Source: Fluoribacter gormanii
GTDB taxonomy: Bacteria > Pseudomonadota > Gammaproteobacteria > Legionellales > Legionellaceae
Direction: 5' to 3'
NCBI RefSeq assembly: GCF_900156395.1
Contig: NZ_FTNL01000015.1
Coordinates: forward strand, 41,567-105,566
Length of the DNA stretch: 64,000 nt
Shown here: one piece after another, positions 9,441-18,489 of the stretch
Layout: each line of letters opens with the position of its first letter
Position numbering within the stretch: position 1 is the stretch's first letter
Translations under genes and position numbers: made by a program
Notes under the pieces: generated by a model
Database searches by the model: none
What the model was told of the DNA's origin: nothing
The model's input: only the letters and a program-made list of their open reading frames with translations

Positions 9441-11657
9441 ATGGAAATTTTTTGCTTTTTCACAGGCATACTCTATCTCTATACGTTCAATCGTTCTTTA
9501 CCTCTAATTTGCTTACTCGTCTTTTTTCTCAGTCCAAAGTATTCCCTGATTCTATTTTTTATTTTAGGTGCTTTACTGGCATACCTGCATCAATCATTTG
9601 TTTTACCCAAAGCAATACCCAATAATGCCGTAATCCCAAAAGTAACAATTCAAGGAACAATTGCATCGATTCCTACCCATGATTTTTCCAAAACACAATT
9701 CTTACTTGCCCTGGAACAATACGATACTCATCCAGCCCAAGGATTAATCCAATTAGCTTGGTATAACAATGCCCCCGAATTACATGCAGGACAACGATGG
9801 CAGTTCACAGTCAAATTAAAAAAACCACGAAATTATCTTAATCCGGGAAGCGCCGATTATGAGGGTACACTCAATACAAGGCATATTCATTGGACTGGTT
9901 ACATTCTCTCTCAAAACAATCAATCACGATTAGAATCTCATTCACATTTTAGTTGGCTTCAAGTTCGTGAGCGTCTGGGCAATAAACTCAGCCAATTAGC
10001 ACCCGATCAATTCACGGCAGGAGTTGTTGAAGCACTAACTTTAAATTTGACCAACCATATTAGCCAACAAAATTGGGATTTATTTAGACGCACGGGCACT
10101 ACCCATCTCTTTGGAATCTCAGGCGAACATATTGCATTGATATCAGGAATGATTTATTGGCTGATTCGTTGGTTATGGTCTAAAAGCGCTCTATGCTGTT
10201 TGTATATTCCAGCACCTTATGTTGCTAGTGTCAGTGGACTTTTGGCCGCTTTATTTTATGCCTTTTTAGCAGGATTTGCTCCACCAGTACAAAGAGCGTT
10301 AATCGGTTGTTTTTTTTATACGTTCTATCGTCTGGGAAAACAACGCTTTTCCGCTTGGCAAATATGGCGATACGCCCTTTTTGGCGTTTTGTGTATTGAA
10401 CCACACGCAGTATTCATGCAAGGTTTTTATTTCTCTTTTCTAGCAGTAGCGTGTTTACTTTTAACCCAACAACGTTGGAGACTAAAAGGATACAAAGGAA
10501 GTTTAGCCTTACAATTAAGCTGCTTAATTGGACTCATGCCTTTAACCCTATACTGGTATTCTTATGGTTCAATTAATGGATTTATTGCGAATTTATTTGC
10601 TATTCCTCTGGTTGGCATTTTGATCGTTCCTATGGCTTTAGTAACGATGACACTCTGTTCATGGGGTATTGCCAGCCTCTTAATGAAGCCCTTAGCGTTG
10701 CTAATTGCCCTGTTATTTAAAGGATTAAGCCTCCTTGAACATTTAGAAATCATTAATATCAATTGGTCTATTCATAGTATTGAACTGGTGATTATCTTAA
10801 TGGGTGCTTTACTGATGTGGGTTTTATTGCCAATTAAACCCTTTCAATGGATTGCACTACTCTGGATACTGCTTCCATTTTTTCCATCCAGGATTGTACT
10901 GGCACCAGGAGAAGCAGTAATTGATATTTTGGATGTTGGACAAGGTTTGGCAGTTGCGATAAGAAGTCAACATCATGTCATGATCTATGATACCGGAGAT
11001 CGATTTTTCCAGGGAAATGATCTGGGAAACATGGTGATTTTGCCTTATCTAAAAACCTTGGGAATAAAAAAAATTGATGCCGTCGTCATTAGTCATCCTG
11101 ATAAAGATCACCGAGGTGGGCTCAACTCTCTTGAGAAAGGGATGCAGGTGGAACAACTATTAGTCAATGAGCCTCGTTATTATAATCATGGTGTATCATG
11201 TCACGATTATCCGCAGTGGAATTGGGATGGCGTACATTTTCGTTTCTTGCCCATCACCATTCATTTTAAAAATAAAAACAATAACTCCTGTATTCTGCAA
11301 GTAAGCACTAAATCCGGAACAGTTTTATTAACCGGTGATATTGAAAAAATAGCCGAAGATTATTTAATAAGAACCTATGGAGAAAAACTTGCATCCGATG
11401 TTTTAATAGTCCCTCATCATGGCAGTAAAACTTCCTCTTCTTATCGATTCTTGCTGGAAGTTGCACCACGCTACGCTATAGCGTCTTTAGGCTTTGACAA
11501 TCGTTTTCATTTTCCTCATTCTAAAACTTTGGCAAGCATGAACGCATTGGATATTCTCTTTTATAGAACAGATCGCTGCGGCATGGTACGAATCAATTTA
11601 CCGGCTCAGGGAAATATAGAGAAGCCTATTTGTTTTAGCGGCCTCAATAATACCTAG
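9441..11657 (+). CDS. comEC: ComEC/Rec2 DNA-uptake channel protein
   Basis: Inner-membrane protein that passes one strand of transforming DNA into the cytoplasm during natural competence. The 738-residue protein has an N-terminal membrane region, an OB-like DUF4131 domain (about residues 60-170), the Competence domain with many helices (LFGISGEHIALISGM starts it, near 225) and a C-terminal metallo-beta-lactamase-like domain: DILDVGQGLAVAIRS, SHPDKDHRGG and VPHHGSKTSSS carry the expected metal-site residues. Full length for the family. No clear ribosome site is seen before the ATG. It lies 134 bases after the pilin gene; pilin and channel are functionally joined in DNA uptake. Confidence 0.95.
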   Translation: MEIFCFFTGILYLYTFNRSLPLICLLVFFLSPKYSLILFFILGALLAYLHQSFVLPKAIPNNAVIPKVTIQGTIASIPTHDFSKTQFLLALEQYDTHPAQGLIQLAWYNNAPELHAGQRWQFTVKLKKPRNYLNPGSADYEGTLNTRHIHWTGYILSQNNQSRLESHSHFSWLQVRERLGNKLSQLAPDQFTAGVVEALTLNLTNHISQQNWDLFRRTGTTHLFGISGEHIALISGMIYWLIRWLWSKSALCCLYIPAPYVASVSGLLAALFYAFLAGFAPPVQRALIGCFFYTFYRLGKQRFSAWQIWRYALFGVLCIEPHAVFMQGFYFSFLAVACLLLTQQRWRLKGYKGSLALQLSCLIGLMPLTLYWYSYGSINGFIANLFAIPLVGILIVPMALVTMTLCSWGIASLLMKPLALLIALLFKGLSLLEHLEIININWSIHSIELVIILMGALLMWVLLPIKPFQWIALLWILLPFFPSRIVLAPGEAVIDILDVGQGLAVAIRSQHHVMIYDTGDRFFQGNDLGNMVILPYLKTLGIKKIDAVVISHPDKDHRGGLNSLEKGMQVEQLLVNEPRYYNHGVSCHDYPQWNWDGVHFRFLPITIHFKNKNNNSCILQVSTKSGTVLLTGDIEKIAEDYLIRTYGEKLASDVLIVPHHGSKTSSSYRFLLEVAPRYAIASLGFDNRFHFPHSKTLASMNALDILFYRTDRCGMVRINLPAQGNIEKPICFSGLNNT

Positions 11658-11793
11658 TCCTGTATCAAGAGACACCGGGAGACGTTACACTGTACCAGGC
11701 TACAAATTGTTCTTAAATTCGATGCCTGAATTTCGGTCGCACTTTTTTAAAAAAAAGCTATAGTAACTAGTGAACAACTGATTTGAGCAATTC

Positions 11794-12858
11794 ATGTTAA
11801 CTGATACATCAAAAAATGAATATTACCAGGCATTACTTGCTAAAGACTCCAAATATGAAGGCCTATTCTATGTTGGAGTAAAATCGACCGGAATATTTTG
11901 TCGACCTACTTGTCCAGCAAAAAAACCAAAATTTGAAAACTGTGAATTTTTTCAAACAGTTCAAGAGGCACTCCTTGCTTCATATAGACCGTGTATGCGC
12001 TGCCAGCCATTGTCGTATCCCAACCAGGCTTCTAATTTAATTCAAAAATTGGTTGCGGCTGTGGAAGCCAATCCTGAGAAGAGATGGAAAGACAGGGATT
12101 TCGCTGCATTAGGAGTGGATACATCAACGGCACGCAGGCAATTTAAAAAACGCTTTGGCATGACTTTTGTTGCTTATGCACGCGCAAGAAGAATGGGTAT
12201 AGCAATGAAACAAATTCGTGAGGGTACAATAGTGACTGAAACACAACACAATGTAGGATATGAATCCAGTAGCGGTTTTCGCGATGCTTTTTCTAAAATA
12301 ATGGGAGCAGCTCCTTCACAGTTAGCAAAACATCCTACTGTTTTAAAAGCCTCCTGGTTCGACTCGCCTCTTGGACCAATGCTTGCAGTAGCTGATGAAC
12401 ACGCTTTATACCTTTTGGAATTCATCGATCGAAGAGGTTTGGAGCGCGAGGTAGAACGGCTAAGAAATAAAATGAAAGCAGCCATTATTCCAGGCGACTC
12501 TTCCCCAATTCGTTCAATTAATAAAGAGCTCAAAGCGTATTTTGCAGGAACTTTAAAAAAATTTAATACTCCGATACAGATGCTAGGCACCCCTTTTCAA
12601 AAAATGGCTTGGCATGCTTTGACACTTATTCCCTATGGGGAAACTAGAAGTTATGCCGAACAAGCTCAAGCGCTAGGCAAACCTAGCGCATACAGAGCAG
12701 TTGCCAACGCTAATGGCGCAAACTCGCTTTCGATTATTGTTCCCTGCCACCGAATCATTAACTCGAGTGGAAACCTAGGAGGTTATGGTGGAGGGATTTC
12801 ACGTAAGAAATGGCTCATTGAGCATGAGCAGAAAAATAAACGATTAGTTCAAGAGTGA
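11794..12858 (+). CDS. ada: Bifunctional Ada: methylphosphotriester/O6-methylguanine methyltransferase and activator
   Basis: Repairs alkylated DNA by irreversible methyl transfer and, once methylated, activates the adaptive response. The 354 residues contain the AdaA zinc domain with four Cys ligands (C36 and C40 in FCRPTC, C67 and C70 in PCMRC; the first is the methyl-accepting residue of the family), an AraC-type helix-turn-helix region (about residues 85-180) and a C-terminal MGMT domain with the active site IVPCHRI and the wing YGGG. All key residues are intact, so both activities are predicted. No alkB or alkA is adjacent. The gene is monocistronic, with a terminator at 12960. Confidence 0.95.
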   Translation: MLTDTSKNEYYQALLAKDSKYEGLFYVGVKSTGIFCRPTCPAKKPKFENCEFFQTVQEALLASYRPCMRCQPLSYPNQASNLIQKLVAAVEANPEKRWKDRDFAALGVDTSTARRQFKKRFGMTFVAYARARRMGIAMKQIREGTIVTETQHNVGYESSSGFRDAFSKIMGAAPSQLAKHPTVLKASWFDSPLGPMLAVADEHALYLLEFIDRRGLEREVERLRNKMKAAIIPGDSSPIRSINKELKAYFAGTLKKFNTPIQMLGTPFQKMAWHALTLIPYGETRSYAEQAQALGKPSAYRAVANANGANSLSIIVPCHRIINSSGNLGGYGGGISRKKWLIEHEQKNKRLVQE

Positions 12859-12862
12859 TAGC

Positions 12863-12890
12863 GCCTGGGTGGAGAGGAACAAAATCCGGG
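12863..12890 (+). repeat. Dispersed 28-base intergenic repeat, copy 1
   Basis: GCCTGGGTGGAG...AAAATCCGGG, 28 bases. A second copy of exactly the same length and the same ends is at 42876-42903, and degenerate or partial copies are at 50243-50267 and 56889-56905. The ends are near complementary (CCTGG / CCGGG), giving a weak hairpin. It lies just after ada. Similar GCCTGGATGAAGCG...ATCCGGG units are, as far as I recall, common between genes in Legionella. Confidence 0.6.
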
Positions 12891-12959
12891 TTAATATCTC
12901 CTCTCGAATTCCTTGTTTTTTTACATTTCACCCATAGCAGAGTTGTGCACACAAACTAT

Positions 12960-12992
12960 CCTGCGGCATTGCAAATACCGCAGGAATTTTTT
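12960..12992 (+). terminator. Intrinsic terminator downstream of ada
   Basis: CCTGCGG (12960-12966), an 11-base loop, CCGCAGG (12978-12984), then AATTTTTT. A perfect seven-pair GC-rich stem plus T-run on the plus strand, about 100 bases after the ada stop. The rest of the 12859-13157 gap contains only the 28-base repeat and AT-rich sequence. Confidence 0.75.
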
Positions 12993-13157
12993 CGACTAAT
13001 GTTTCTCTTCATCCAACGCAATTTTTGAACTGGATGCTTTTAAATCAGGCAAATTTCCTGTTAATCACTTTAATATGATAAAAAGAATTTAGAATAAGAA
13101 TACCATTTCTACCTTTAAACGCTTGTAACTATTATTTACACTTTCTTAACCATTTGC

Positions 13158-13430
13158 TTAGTCGTCTAGAGACACTACGGACTCCACTGAACCATGATTA
13201 AGAGCACATAATGAACTTCTTTTTATTTCAAAAATCCGATATAAATTCAGCGGTAATAATAACGAGTGCAGAATAAAAATCGGGTAAAGAGTACTACCAA
13301 GCGCGTACATTATAAATGCTACATTAGAGCAAATAGCGATAAGACGTAATGTCAAAATCCTTTTAACATAGAAAGTCGCTAAAACAAGACAACAGGCAAC
13401 ATAGCCAATAATTTCGATCGTTGATTCCAT
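13158..13430 (-). CDS. Small integral membrane protein, function unknown
   Basis: 90 residues with three hydrophobic segments (roughly residues 4-20, 28-48 and 52-68). The motif IEIIGYVACCLVLATFYVK, followed by a Leu-Arg turn and CSNVAFIMYALG, resembles a widespread family of small membrane modules found alone or in front of cyclic-nucleotide-binding domains; no such domain is present here. The ATG at 13430 is chosen because GGGAG lies five bases upstream; an upstream in-frame start would add eight residues without a ribosome site. Monocistronic. Confidence 0.7.
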   Translation of the reverse strand: MESTIEIIGYVACCLVLATFYVKRILTLRLIAICSNVAFIMYALGSTLYPIFILHSLLLPLNLYRIFEIKRSSLCALNHGSVESVVSLDD

Positions 13431-13588
13431 TTCAACTCCCAACTTACAATCCATTCTTATTCAACATACACCTAGTATGCATGACTCGCAAGTGGGCTTG
13501 ATTTTGTAATTTAGAGAGCACGAAGCGAAATCTGTTTAGAAAACAATCAAAAATTAATGATCTGGATTTGCTTCGTCTTTCCTTCAGG

Positions 13589-14404
13589 CTATAGAGGTAA
13601 TGGAGTTATAGACGAGGGGAGCGTCGGAATATAAATTCGTTCATTAACAAAAGTAATTGCTTCACGTTCAAATGTTATTTTAATTGCAGAAAGCACTTCA
13701 TCGCGTACCGTAGCCAGATCGCTTTTTGACCAATATAGTACTTTAAGCTCAACACCCCCCCTATCAATCATCTGTGATAATAAAATTTGAGGTTTAGGTG
13801 TTGGTAAAATATGGCTGCACTCCTCACAAATCTTATAAAGTAAAGATTTAATATTATTTACATCATGTACCGCATCAATTCTAAGTATTATCTCATCACG
13901 TTTTTGGGGATAAATACTTAAATTGGTAATTTCTGATTTAATTAAACCTTCGTTAGGAATGCGAATCAAACGATTATCACTGGTTTTGATTTTGGTTGAT
14001 AACCAGTCAATTGTTTCTACCGTTCCTTTGATATCTTTTATGGAAATCACATCCCCCACTTTAAAAGGACGCTCAAATAAAAGAAATACCCCACTAATGA
14101 GATTGGATGCAGCCGTTTGCGAAGCAAAACTTAAAGCTACAGTAAATAGACCCGCTGTACCTAGTAACAAGGTTAATTTAAACCCCATCTCATGCAATGC
14201 TGAAATCGAAAACAGTAGAAACAAGCCGTAATAAATGACACGGCTGGATAATATAGCAAGGTGTTTTGAAAATCGATTTTCAATTAATTTTTCGACCCAA
14301 TGGCTGATTTTTTTTGCCAAAAAATAACCGAGAAAGAGCAGAAGAAGTGCAAAAGCAATATGTTCCCAATTTATATGCTTCAGATATTCAAATGTGTTGT
14401 TCAT
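13589..14404 (-). CDS. MscS-family mechanosensitive channel
   Basis: Small-conductance mechanosensitive ion channel of the inner membrane, releasing solutes on hypo-osmotic shock. In 271 residues there are three N-terminal membrane segments, the pore-lining helix with small residues (LLLGTAGLFTVALSFASQ), the following ASNLISGVFLLFERPFKVGD signature and the beta domain (IRIPNEGLIKSEITNLS). This is the typical length for an MscS-type (not MscK-type) channel. It is transcribed divergently from the terminator region of the glycine-rich gene and has no operon partner. The C-terminal cytoplasmic cage is present and ends normally. Confidence 0.92.
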   Translation of the reverse strand: MNNTFEYLKHINWEHIAFALLLLFLGYFLAKKISHWVEKLIENRFSKHLAILSSRVIYYGLFLLFSISALHEMGFKLTLLLGTAGLFTVALSFASQTAASNLISGVFLLFERPFKVGDVISIKDIKGTVETIDWLSTKIKTSDNRLIRIPNEGLIKSEITNLSIYPQKRDEIILRIDAVHDVNNIKSLLYKICEECSHILPTPKPQILLSQMIDRGGVELKVLYWSKSDLATVRDEVLSAIKITFEREAITFVNERIYIPTLPSSITPLPL

Positions 14405-14538
14405 AAAAGACTCATGTCAAATGCAGAAAACAATCAAAAATGGTATCAATTTTCACCAATAGATACTATAGGCTTTTTATCAATCCGAGTAATATCTCAA
14501 GACACCCAAAGCCTGTGCATGATAGTATTTAAAATAAA

Positions 14539-14563
14539 AACCCACGCTGCGTATGTGTGGGTT
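14539..14563 (-). terminator. Intrinsic terminator of the glycine-rich gene
   Basis: Read on the minus strand: AACCCACAC, a seven-base loop, GCGTGGGTT, then TTTATTTT. A nine-pair stem (one G-T wobble) with a T-run 27 bases after the stop codon of the gene ending at 14590. Confidence 0.7.
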
Positions 14564-14589
14564 GAAAAATGAAATAACTCTATATAGTT

Positions 14590-14904
14590 TTAATAACAAG
14601 ACTCTTGTAACCAACAATGTCCATATCTATTACATACGCGAACAGTTTGACACGAGGGATAGTAATAGTCGTTATAGTAAGGAACTCCAATAACAACACC
14701 AGTACCCCAGCCACCATAACCACCCCACCCACCATAACCACCGTGCCAACCGCTATGATAGTAACCGCCGTGCCAGCCTCCACCGTGCCAACCACCGCCG
14801 CCATGCCAGCCGCCACCACCATGTGCGGAGCACACTCCAGCAGCAAATAGGCCTAGAGCAAAAACTGCAATGTATATGATTTTACTCATAATATTTCTGC
14901 TCAT
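14590..14904 (-). CDS. Secreted His/Gly-rich repeat protein
   Basis: 104 residues. An N-terminal signal peptide (MSRNIMSKIIYIAVFALGL to about ...GVCSA) precedes a low-complexity stretch of HGGGGW, HGGGW and HGGYYHSGW units, then GGYGGWGG, and a C-terminal segment with four Cys (CQTVRVCNRYGHCWLQESC). Such His/Gly/Trp repeats occur in surface or periplasmic proteins that bind metals or stick to surfaces; no specific role can be given. The start at 14904 is fixed by GAGGA six bases upstream; an ATG at 14910 directly abuts the ribosome site. The four Cys suggest two disulfides after export. The gene has its own terminator. Confidence 0.8.
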   Translation of the reverse strand: MSRNIMSKIIYIAVFALGLFAAGVCSAHGGGGWHGGGGWHGGGWHGGYYHSGWHGGYGGWGGYGGWGTGVVIGVPYYNDYYYPSCQTVRVCNRYGHCWLQESCY

Positions 14905-15160
14905 GATCATTCCTCGATTCGATTTCCATAAGTTTAATTATAGCTCAAGCACGCTTTAATAATAGTATCTCTGTCAATTTTTTGTTACTTTAAAATTGCA
15001 TTTGAAGTACATCTAATAAAAAGAAATAATAAGCGCCCATTTCCAATTTAGGGTGTTTAATGCAGTCGCAAGAAAATAATCAAATTTGGTACTAATTTAA
15101 AGTTGTATTTAAAATAAAACTTAAGTATCATTACCCTAATTTATATCAGCAGATAGTGAC

Positions 15161-15553
15161 ATGACTGAGCTGAATAAAACACATATCGAAAAGCTCGTGA
15201 CCCATTTTTACCAAAAAGTGCAAAGAGATGAGGTCCTTGGTTCTATCTTTAATGATGTGGCACAAGTTGATTGGGATGAACACATCCCCCTTCTGTGTCA
15301 ATTTTGGAATAGCATCATGTTGAAAACCAATGAATATCACGGTAATGCTTATCAAAAACATGTCCTATTAAAACAGTTCGTCCATATCGAAGAAGCACAT
15401 TTTGTCCGTTGGCTGGATTTATTTCAGGAAGAGGCCGAATTCCATTTACCTGCGGGGATTTCAGAGGAAATCGTTCAAAAAGCCTCATTGATTGCAGAGT
15501 CTCTAAAATATGGAATGCTGAGTCAAGAAAAGAGAGTTAAAGAACATGCTTAA
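15161..15553 (+). CDS. Group III truncated haemoglobin
   Basis: Small haem protein of 130 residues with the truncated-globin pattern of group III: LVTHFYQKVQRDEVLGSIF, then WDEHIPLLCQFWNSIMLKT.EYHGN, and HFVRWLDLF near the proximal His region. These proteins bind O2 or NO; in bacteria they are linked to low-oxygen growth or nitrosative stress. The stop codon overlaps the start of cydP by eight bases, so it is the first gene of a respiratory operon with cydP, cydA, cydB and cydX. That makes supply or protection of the bd oxidase from NO a reasonable inference. No FNR box was recognised upstream. Confidence 0.88.
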   Translation: MTELNKTHIEKLVTHFYQKVQRDEVLGSIFNDVAQVDWDEHIPLLCQFWNSIMLKTNEYHGNAYQKHVLLKQFVHIEEAHFVRWLDLFQEEAEFHLPAGISEEIVQKASLIAESLKYGMLSQEKRVKEHA

Positions 15554-15719
15554 GCCACTTACTCGTGATATTCTAGTAACCTTAATTATTAAGTTTAGCT
15601 TGTTGATTTTATTATGGATAATCTGCTTTAAGGACGTGGAAAAACCACATCAGAGCAATGAGCAGTGGCTGTTAGGAACGATTCAAGCAAAAGAATATTT
15701 TCCTTCTAAAGAAAAATAA
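15546..15719 (+). CDS. cydP: CydP-type small membrane protein of cytochrome bd oxidase
   Basis: 57 residues: MLKPLTRDILVTLIIKFS, a hydrophobic segment LLILLWIICF, then FKDVEKPH and a polar tail. This Arg-Asp/Lys-flanked single-span pattern directly before cydA is that of the CydP family, thought to be an accessory subunit of bd-type oxidases. It overlaps the globin gene by eight bases (ATG inside the globin C-terminus), which implies translational coupling, and ends 84 bases before cydA. It is too short to be found by many ORF callers. Family assignment rests on pattern and position. Confidence 0.78.
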   Translation: MLKPLTRDILVTLIIKFSLLILLWIICFKDVEKPHQSNEQWLLGTIQAKEYFPSKEK

Positions 15720-15803
15720 ACAAGGGAAGTCCTTAGTATTTCTTAAGATAAACATAGAAATTTAAGGATTTTATCAATACAGTACATACATGAGAGGTGA
15801 GTA

Positions 15804-17333
15804 ATGATTCCTGGTAGTGACCTGGTCGATCTTTCCCGTTTACAGTTTGCTCTAACAGCACTTTATCATTTCCTTTTTGTCCCACTCACGTTGGGTTTGT
15901 CGTTACTTTTAGCCGTTATGGAAACAATCTATGTAATGACTGGTCGTGATATTTGGCGACAAATGGTCAAATATTGGGGCGTACTCTTCGGTATTAATTT
16001 TGTTTTAGGTGTGGCTACCGGATTGACCATGGAGTTTCAGTTTGGTACTAACTGGGCCTATTATTCTCATTATGTTGGCGATGTTTTTGGTGCTCCACTG
16101 GCCATTGAAGGACTTATGGCTTTCTTCTTAGAGGCCACCTTTGTCGGTTTATTCTTTTTCGGCTGGGATAGATTAAGTCGCGTGCAGCATATGTGTAGTA
16201 CCTGGTTGCTCGCTTTAGGAACAAATCTTTCAGCATTATGGATTTTGATTGCTAATGGCTGGATGCAAAACCCAGTTGGGGCGGAATTTAATTTCCATAC
16301 CATGCGCATGGAAGTCACTGATTTTGTTGCCGTGATGTTTAATCCGGTTGCCCAAGCCAAATTCGTTCATACAATTAGCGCAGGCTATGTCACGGGATCA
16401 ATTTTTGTTTTATCCATTAGTGCCTACTTTTTATTACGCGGCAGAAACATCAACTTTGCTAAGCGTTCAATAACTGTAGCTGCAAGCTTTGGACTTGCAT
16501 CTGCTTTAGCTGTAGTCGTATTAGGCGATGAAAGCGGTTATCTTGATAATCAAAATCAGAAAATGAAATTCGCAACAATTGAAGCCATGTGGCATACAGA
16601 AAAAGCTCCTGCAGGCCTTACAGTTTTTGGTATTCCCAATGAAGAAACAATGACAACTGATTATGCAGTTACCATTCCTTATGCATTAGGATTAATTGCA
16701 ACACGAACATTCACAGAGCCGTTACAAGGTATTGCTGAATTGATCGATCAAGGAAAAGAACGTATCAAAGAAGGGATGCTTGCTTATGAAGCTTTAACCC
16801 GATTACAAAAGAATCCTAATGATGAACAAGCAAAAGCAGATTTTACCGCCCACAATAAATATTTAGGCTATGGACTGCTTTTGAAGAAATATACCGAAAA
16901 AGTAGTTGACGCAACTGAGGATCAAATTAACCAGGCAGCACATGATCTGAAGCCTCGAGTTACTCCTTTATTTTTCTCGTTTCGTATTATGGTCGCTTGT
17001 GGATTCTTCTTCATTCTCTTATTTGCAATAGGTTTCTACTTGTCTATGAGACGTAGATTACATACTACCCGCTGGTATTTGCGTATGGCATTCTTTTCAT
17101 TACCATTACCTTGGATTGCTGCAGAGCTAGGCTGGGTCGTTGCAGAATATGGACGACAACCTTGGGTAGTCCAGGATATCTTACCTACTGCTATGGGTAC
17201 ATCTACGTTAAGTAATGCTCAAGTATTAACTTCAATAACGGGTTTTATCCTCTTCTATTCAGTTCTTGCCGTCGTTGAGGTTTTCTTGATGGTTAAGTAC
17301 ATCCGTCTTGGCCCTGATAATATGGCTCACTAG
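15804..17333 (+). CDS. cydA: Cytochrome bd ubiquinol oxidase subunit I
   Basis: Haem-bearing subunit of the high-affinity quinol oxidase in the inner membrane; reduces O2 to water and builds proton-motive force without pumping. 509 residues. Haem ligands match the E. coli set (H19, H186, M393): H22 in LYHFLFVPL, H189 in FVHTISAGY, M396 in FRIMVACGF. The periplasmic Q-loop between about residues 260 and 390 is of the long (CydA, not CioA) form: IPNEETMTTDYAV and NKYLGYGLLLKKYT closely follow E. coli. Strong ribosome site GAGGTGA five bases before the ATG. cydB follows after 10 bases. Confidence 0.97.
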   Translation: MIPGSDLVDLSRLQFALTALYHFLFVPLTLGLSLLLAVMETIYVMTGRDIWRQMVKYWGVLFGINFVLGVATGLTMEFQFGTNWAYYSHYVGDVFGAPLAIEGLMAFFLEATFVGLFFFGWDRLSRVQHMCSTWLLALGTNLSALWILIANGWMQNPVGAEFNFHTMRMEVTDFVAVMFNPVAQAKFVHTISAGYVTGSIFVLSISAYFLLRGRNINFAKRSITVAASFGLASALAVVVLGDESGYLDNQNQKMKFATIEAMWHTEKAPAGLTVFGIPNEETMTTDYAVTIPYALGLIATRTFTEPLQGIAELIDQGKERIKEGMLAYEALTRLQKNPNDEQAKADFTAHNKYLGYGLLLKKYTEKVVDATEDQINQAAHDLKPRVTPLFFSFRIMVACGFFFILLFAIGFYLSMRRRLHTTRWYLRMAFFSLPLPWIAAELGWVVAEYGRQPWVVQDILPTAMGTSTLSNAQVLTSITGFILFYSVLAVVEVFLMVKYIRLGPDNMAH

Positions 17334-17343
17334 GAGATTCATT

Positions 17344-18480
17344 ATGCCCTTGGATTATGAAACATTACGAATTATATGGTGGATTCTGCTCGGTTTATTA
17401 CTCATTGGTTTTGCGATCATGGATGGTTTTGACCTGGGTGTTGCTATGTGGCTACCATGGCTTGCAAAAACAGATACTGAACGACGCATATTGATTAATA
17501 GCATTGGGCCGACTTGGGAAGGAAACCAAGTCTGGTTTATTCTAGGTGGAGGTGCGATCTTTGCTGCTTGGCCAGCCTTATATGCCCTCTCTTTTTCAGG
17601 TTTTTATTTGGCGATGCTCGTAGTATTGTTGGCTCTAATTTTGCGTCCAGTTGGATTTAAATATCGTTCAAAATTAAGCAACCCTCAATGGCGTTCATTT
17701 TGGGATTATGCTTTATTTGTCGGTGGCTTTGTGCCTGCGCTGATATTTGGAGTTGCTGTTGGCAATGTATTACAAGGCGTTCCTTTTTATTTTGATGAAT
17801 ACTTACGCCCATTCTATACTGGCAGCTTCTTTGGCCTGTTGAACCCCTTTGCCCTATTGTGTGGATTGCTGTCCGTGTTGATGCTCGCCATGCATGGTGC
17901 TTTTTTTCTTAACTTGAGAACAGAGGGACATATACAACAGCGAGCCCGAAGTGCAGCAAGAATATCTGCATTACTTGCCTTATTACTTTTTATCAGTGCA
18001 GGAATTTGGCTTCATTATGGTATAGATGGTTATAGTCTAACGAGTAATTTAGGCCATGATGGTCCATCAAACCCCCATTACAAGACGGTTATTCGGCAAG
18101 CGGATGCTTGGTTTTCTAATTACAGTAATCTGCCCATAACCTTATTTGCTCCTGGGATTGGAATTATTGCAGCCTTACTTGCACTTATTGCAGCAAAGCA
18201 TATTAAAACTGCATTTATTTGCAGTGCTCTTTCTGTTGCCGGGATCATCGCCACCGTAGGTGTTAGTATGTTTCCATTTATACTGCCCTCATCATCTAAT
18301 CCTGAGCAAAGCTTGCTTGTATGGGATAGCTCTTCAAGCCAGTTAACTTTGTTTATTATGCTAGTAGCTACTGTTATTTTCTTGCCTATAGTTTTGGCCT
18401 ATACCGCTTGGGTTTATCGCGTATTAAGAGGAAAAATAACAGAACAAACGATTATTAAAAATCAAGATACGGCCTATTAG
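17344..18480 (+). CDS. cydB: Cytochrome bd ubiquinol oxidase subunit II
   Basis: Second large subunit of the bd oxidase, 378 residues with about eight membrane helices. The N-terminus LDYETLRIIWWILLGLLLIG and FAIMDGFDLGV, then GPTWEGNQVWFILGGGA, are hallmark CydB sequence; the DGFDLG and W.GN residues line the haem interface and proton path. The start at 17344 has GGAG ten bases upstream and lies just after the cydA stop; a longer frame opens inside cydA but has no ribosome site. Operon: globin, cydP, cydA, cydB, cydX. No cydDC transporter genes are here. Confidence 0.97.
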   Translation: MPLDYETLRIIWWILLGLLLIGFAIMDGFDLGVAMWLPWLAKTDTERRILINSIGPTWEGNQVWFILGGGAIFAAWPALYALSFSGFYLAMLVVLLALILRPVGFKYRSKLSNPQWRSFWDYALFVGGFVPALIFGVAVGNVLQGVPFYFDEYLRPFYTGSFFGLLNPFALLCGLLSVLMLAMHGAFFLNLRTEGHIQQRARSAARISALLALLLFISAGIWLHYGIDGYSLTSNLGHDGPSNPHYKTVIRQADAWFSNYSNLPITLFAPGIGIIAALLALIAAKHIKTAFICSALSVAGIIATVGVSMFPFILPSSSNPEQSLLVWDSSSSQLTLFIMLVATVIFLPIVLAYTAWVYRVLRGKITEQTIIKNQDTAY

Positions 18481-18489
18481 GAGGTTATT

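Noticed and set aside
14617..14850. Repetitive CCACC/GTGCCAGCC units that look like a short repeat array (CRISPR or VNTR)
   Set aside because: They are the coding repeats of the His/Gly-rich protein on the minus strand; there are no unique spacers of constant length. The plus-strand reading frame over them has Thr/Ala-rich translation and no ribosome site.
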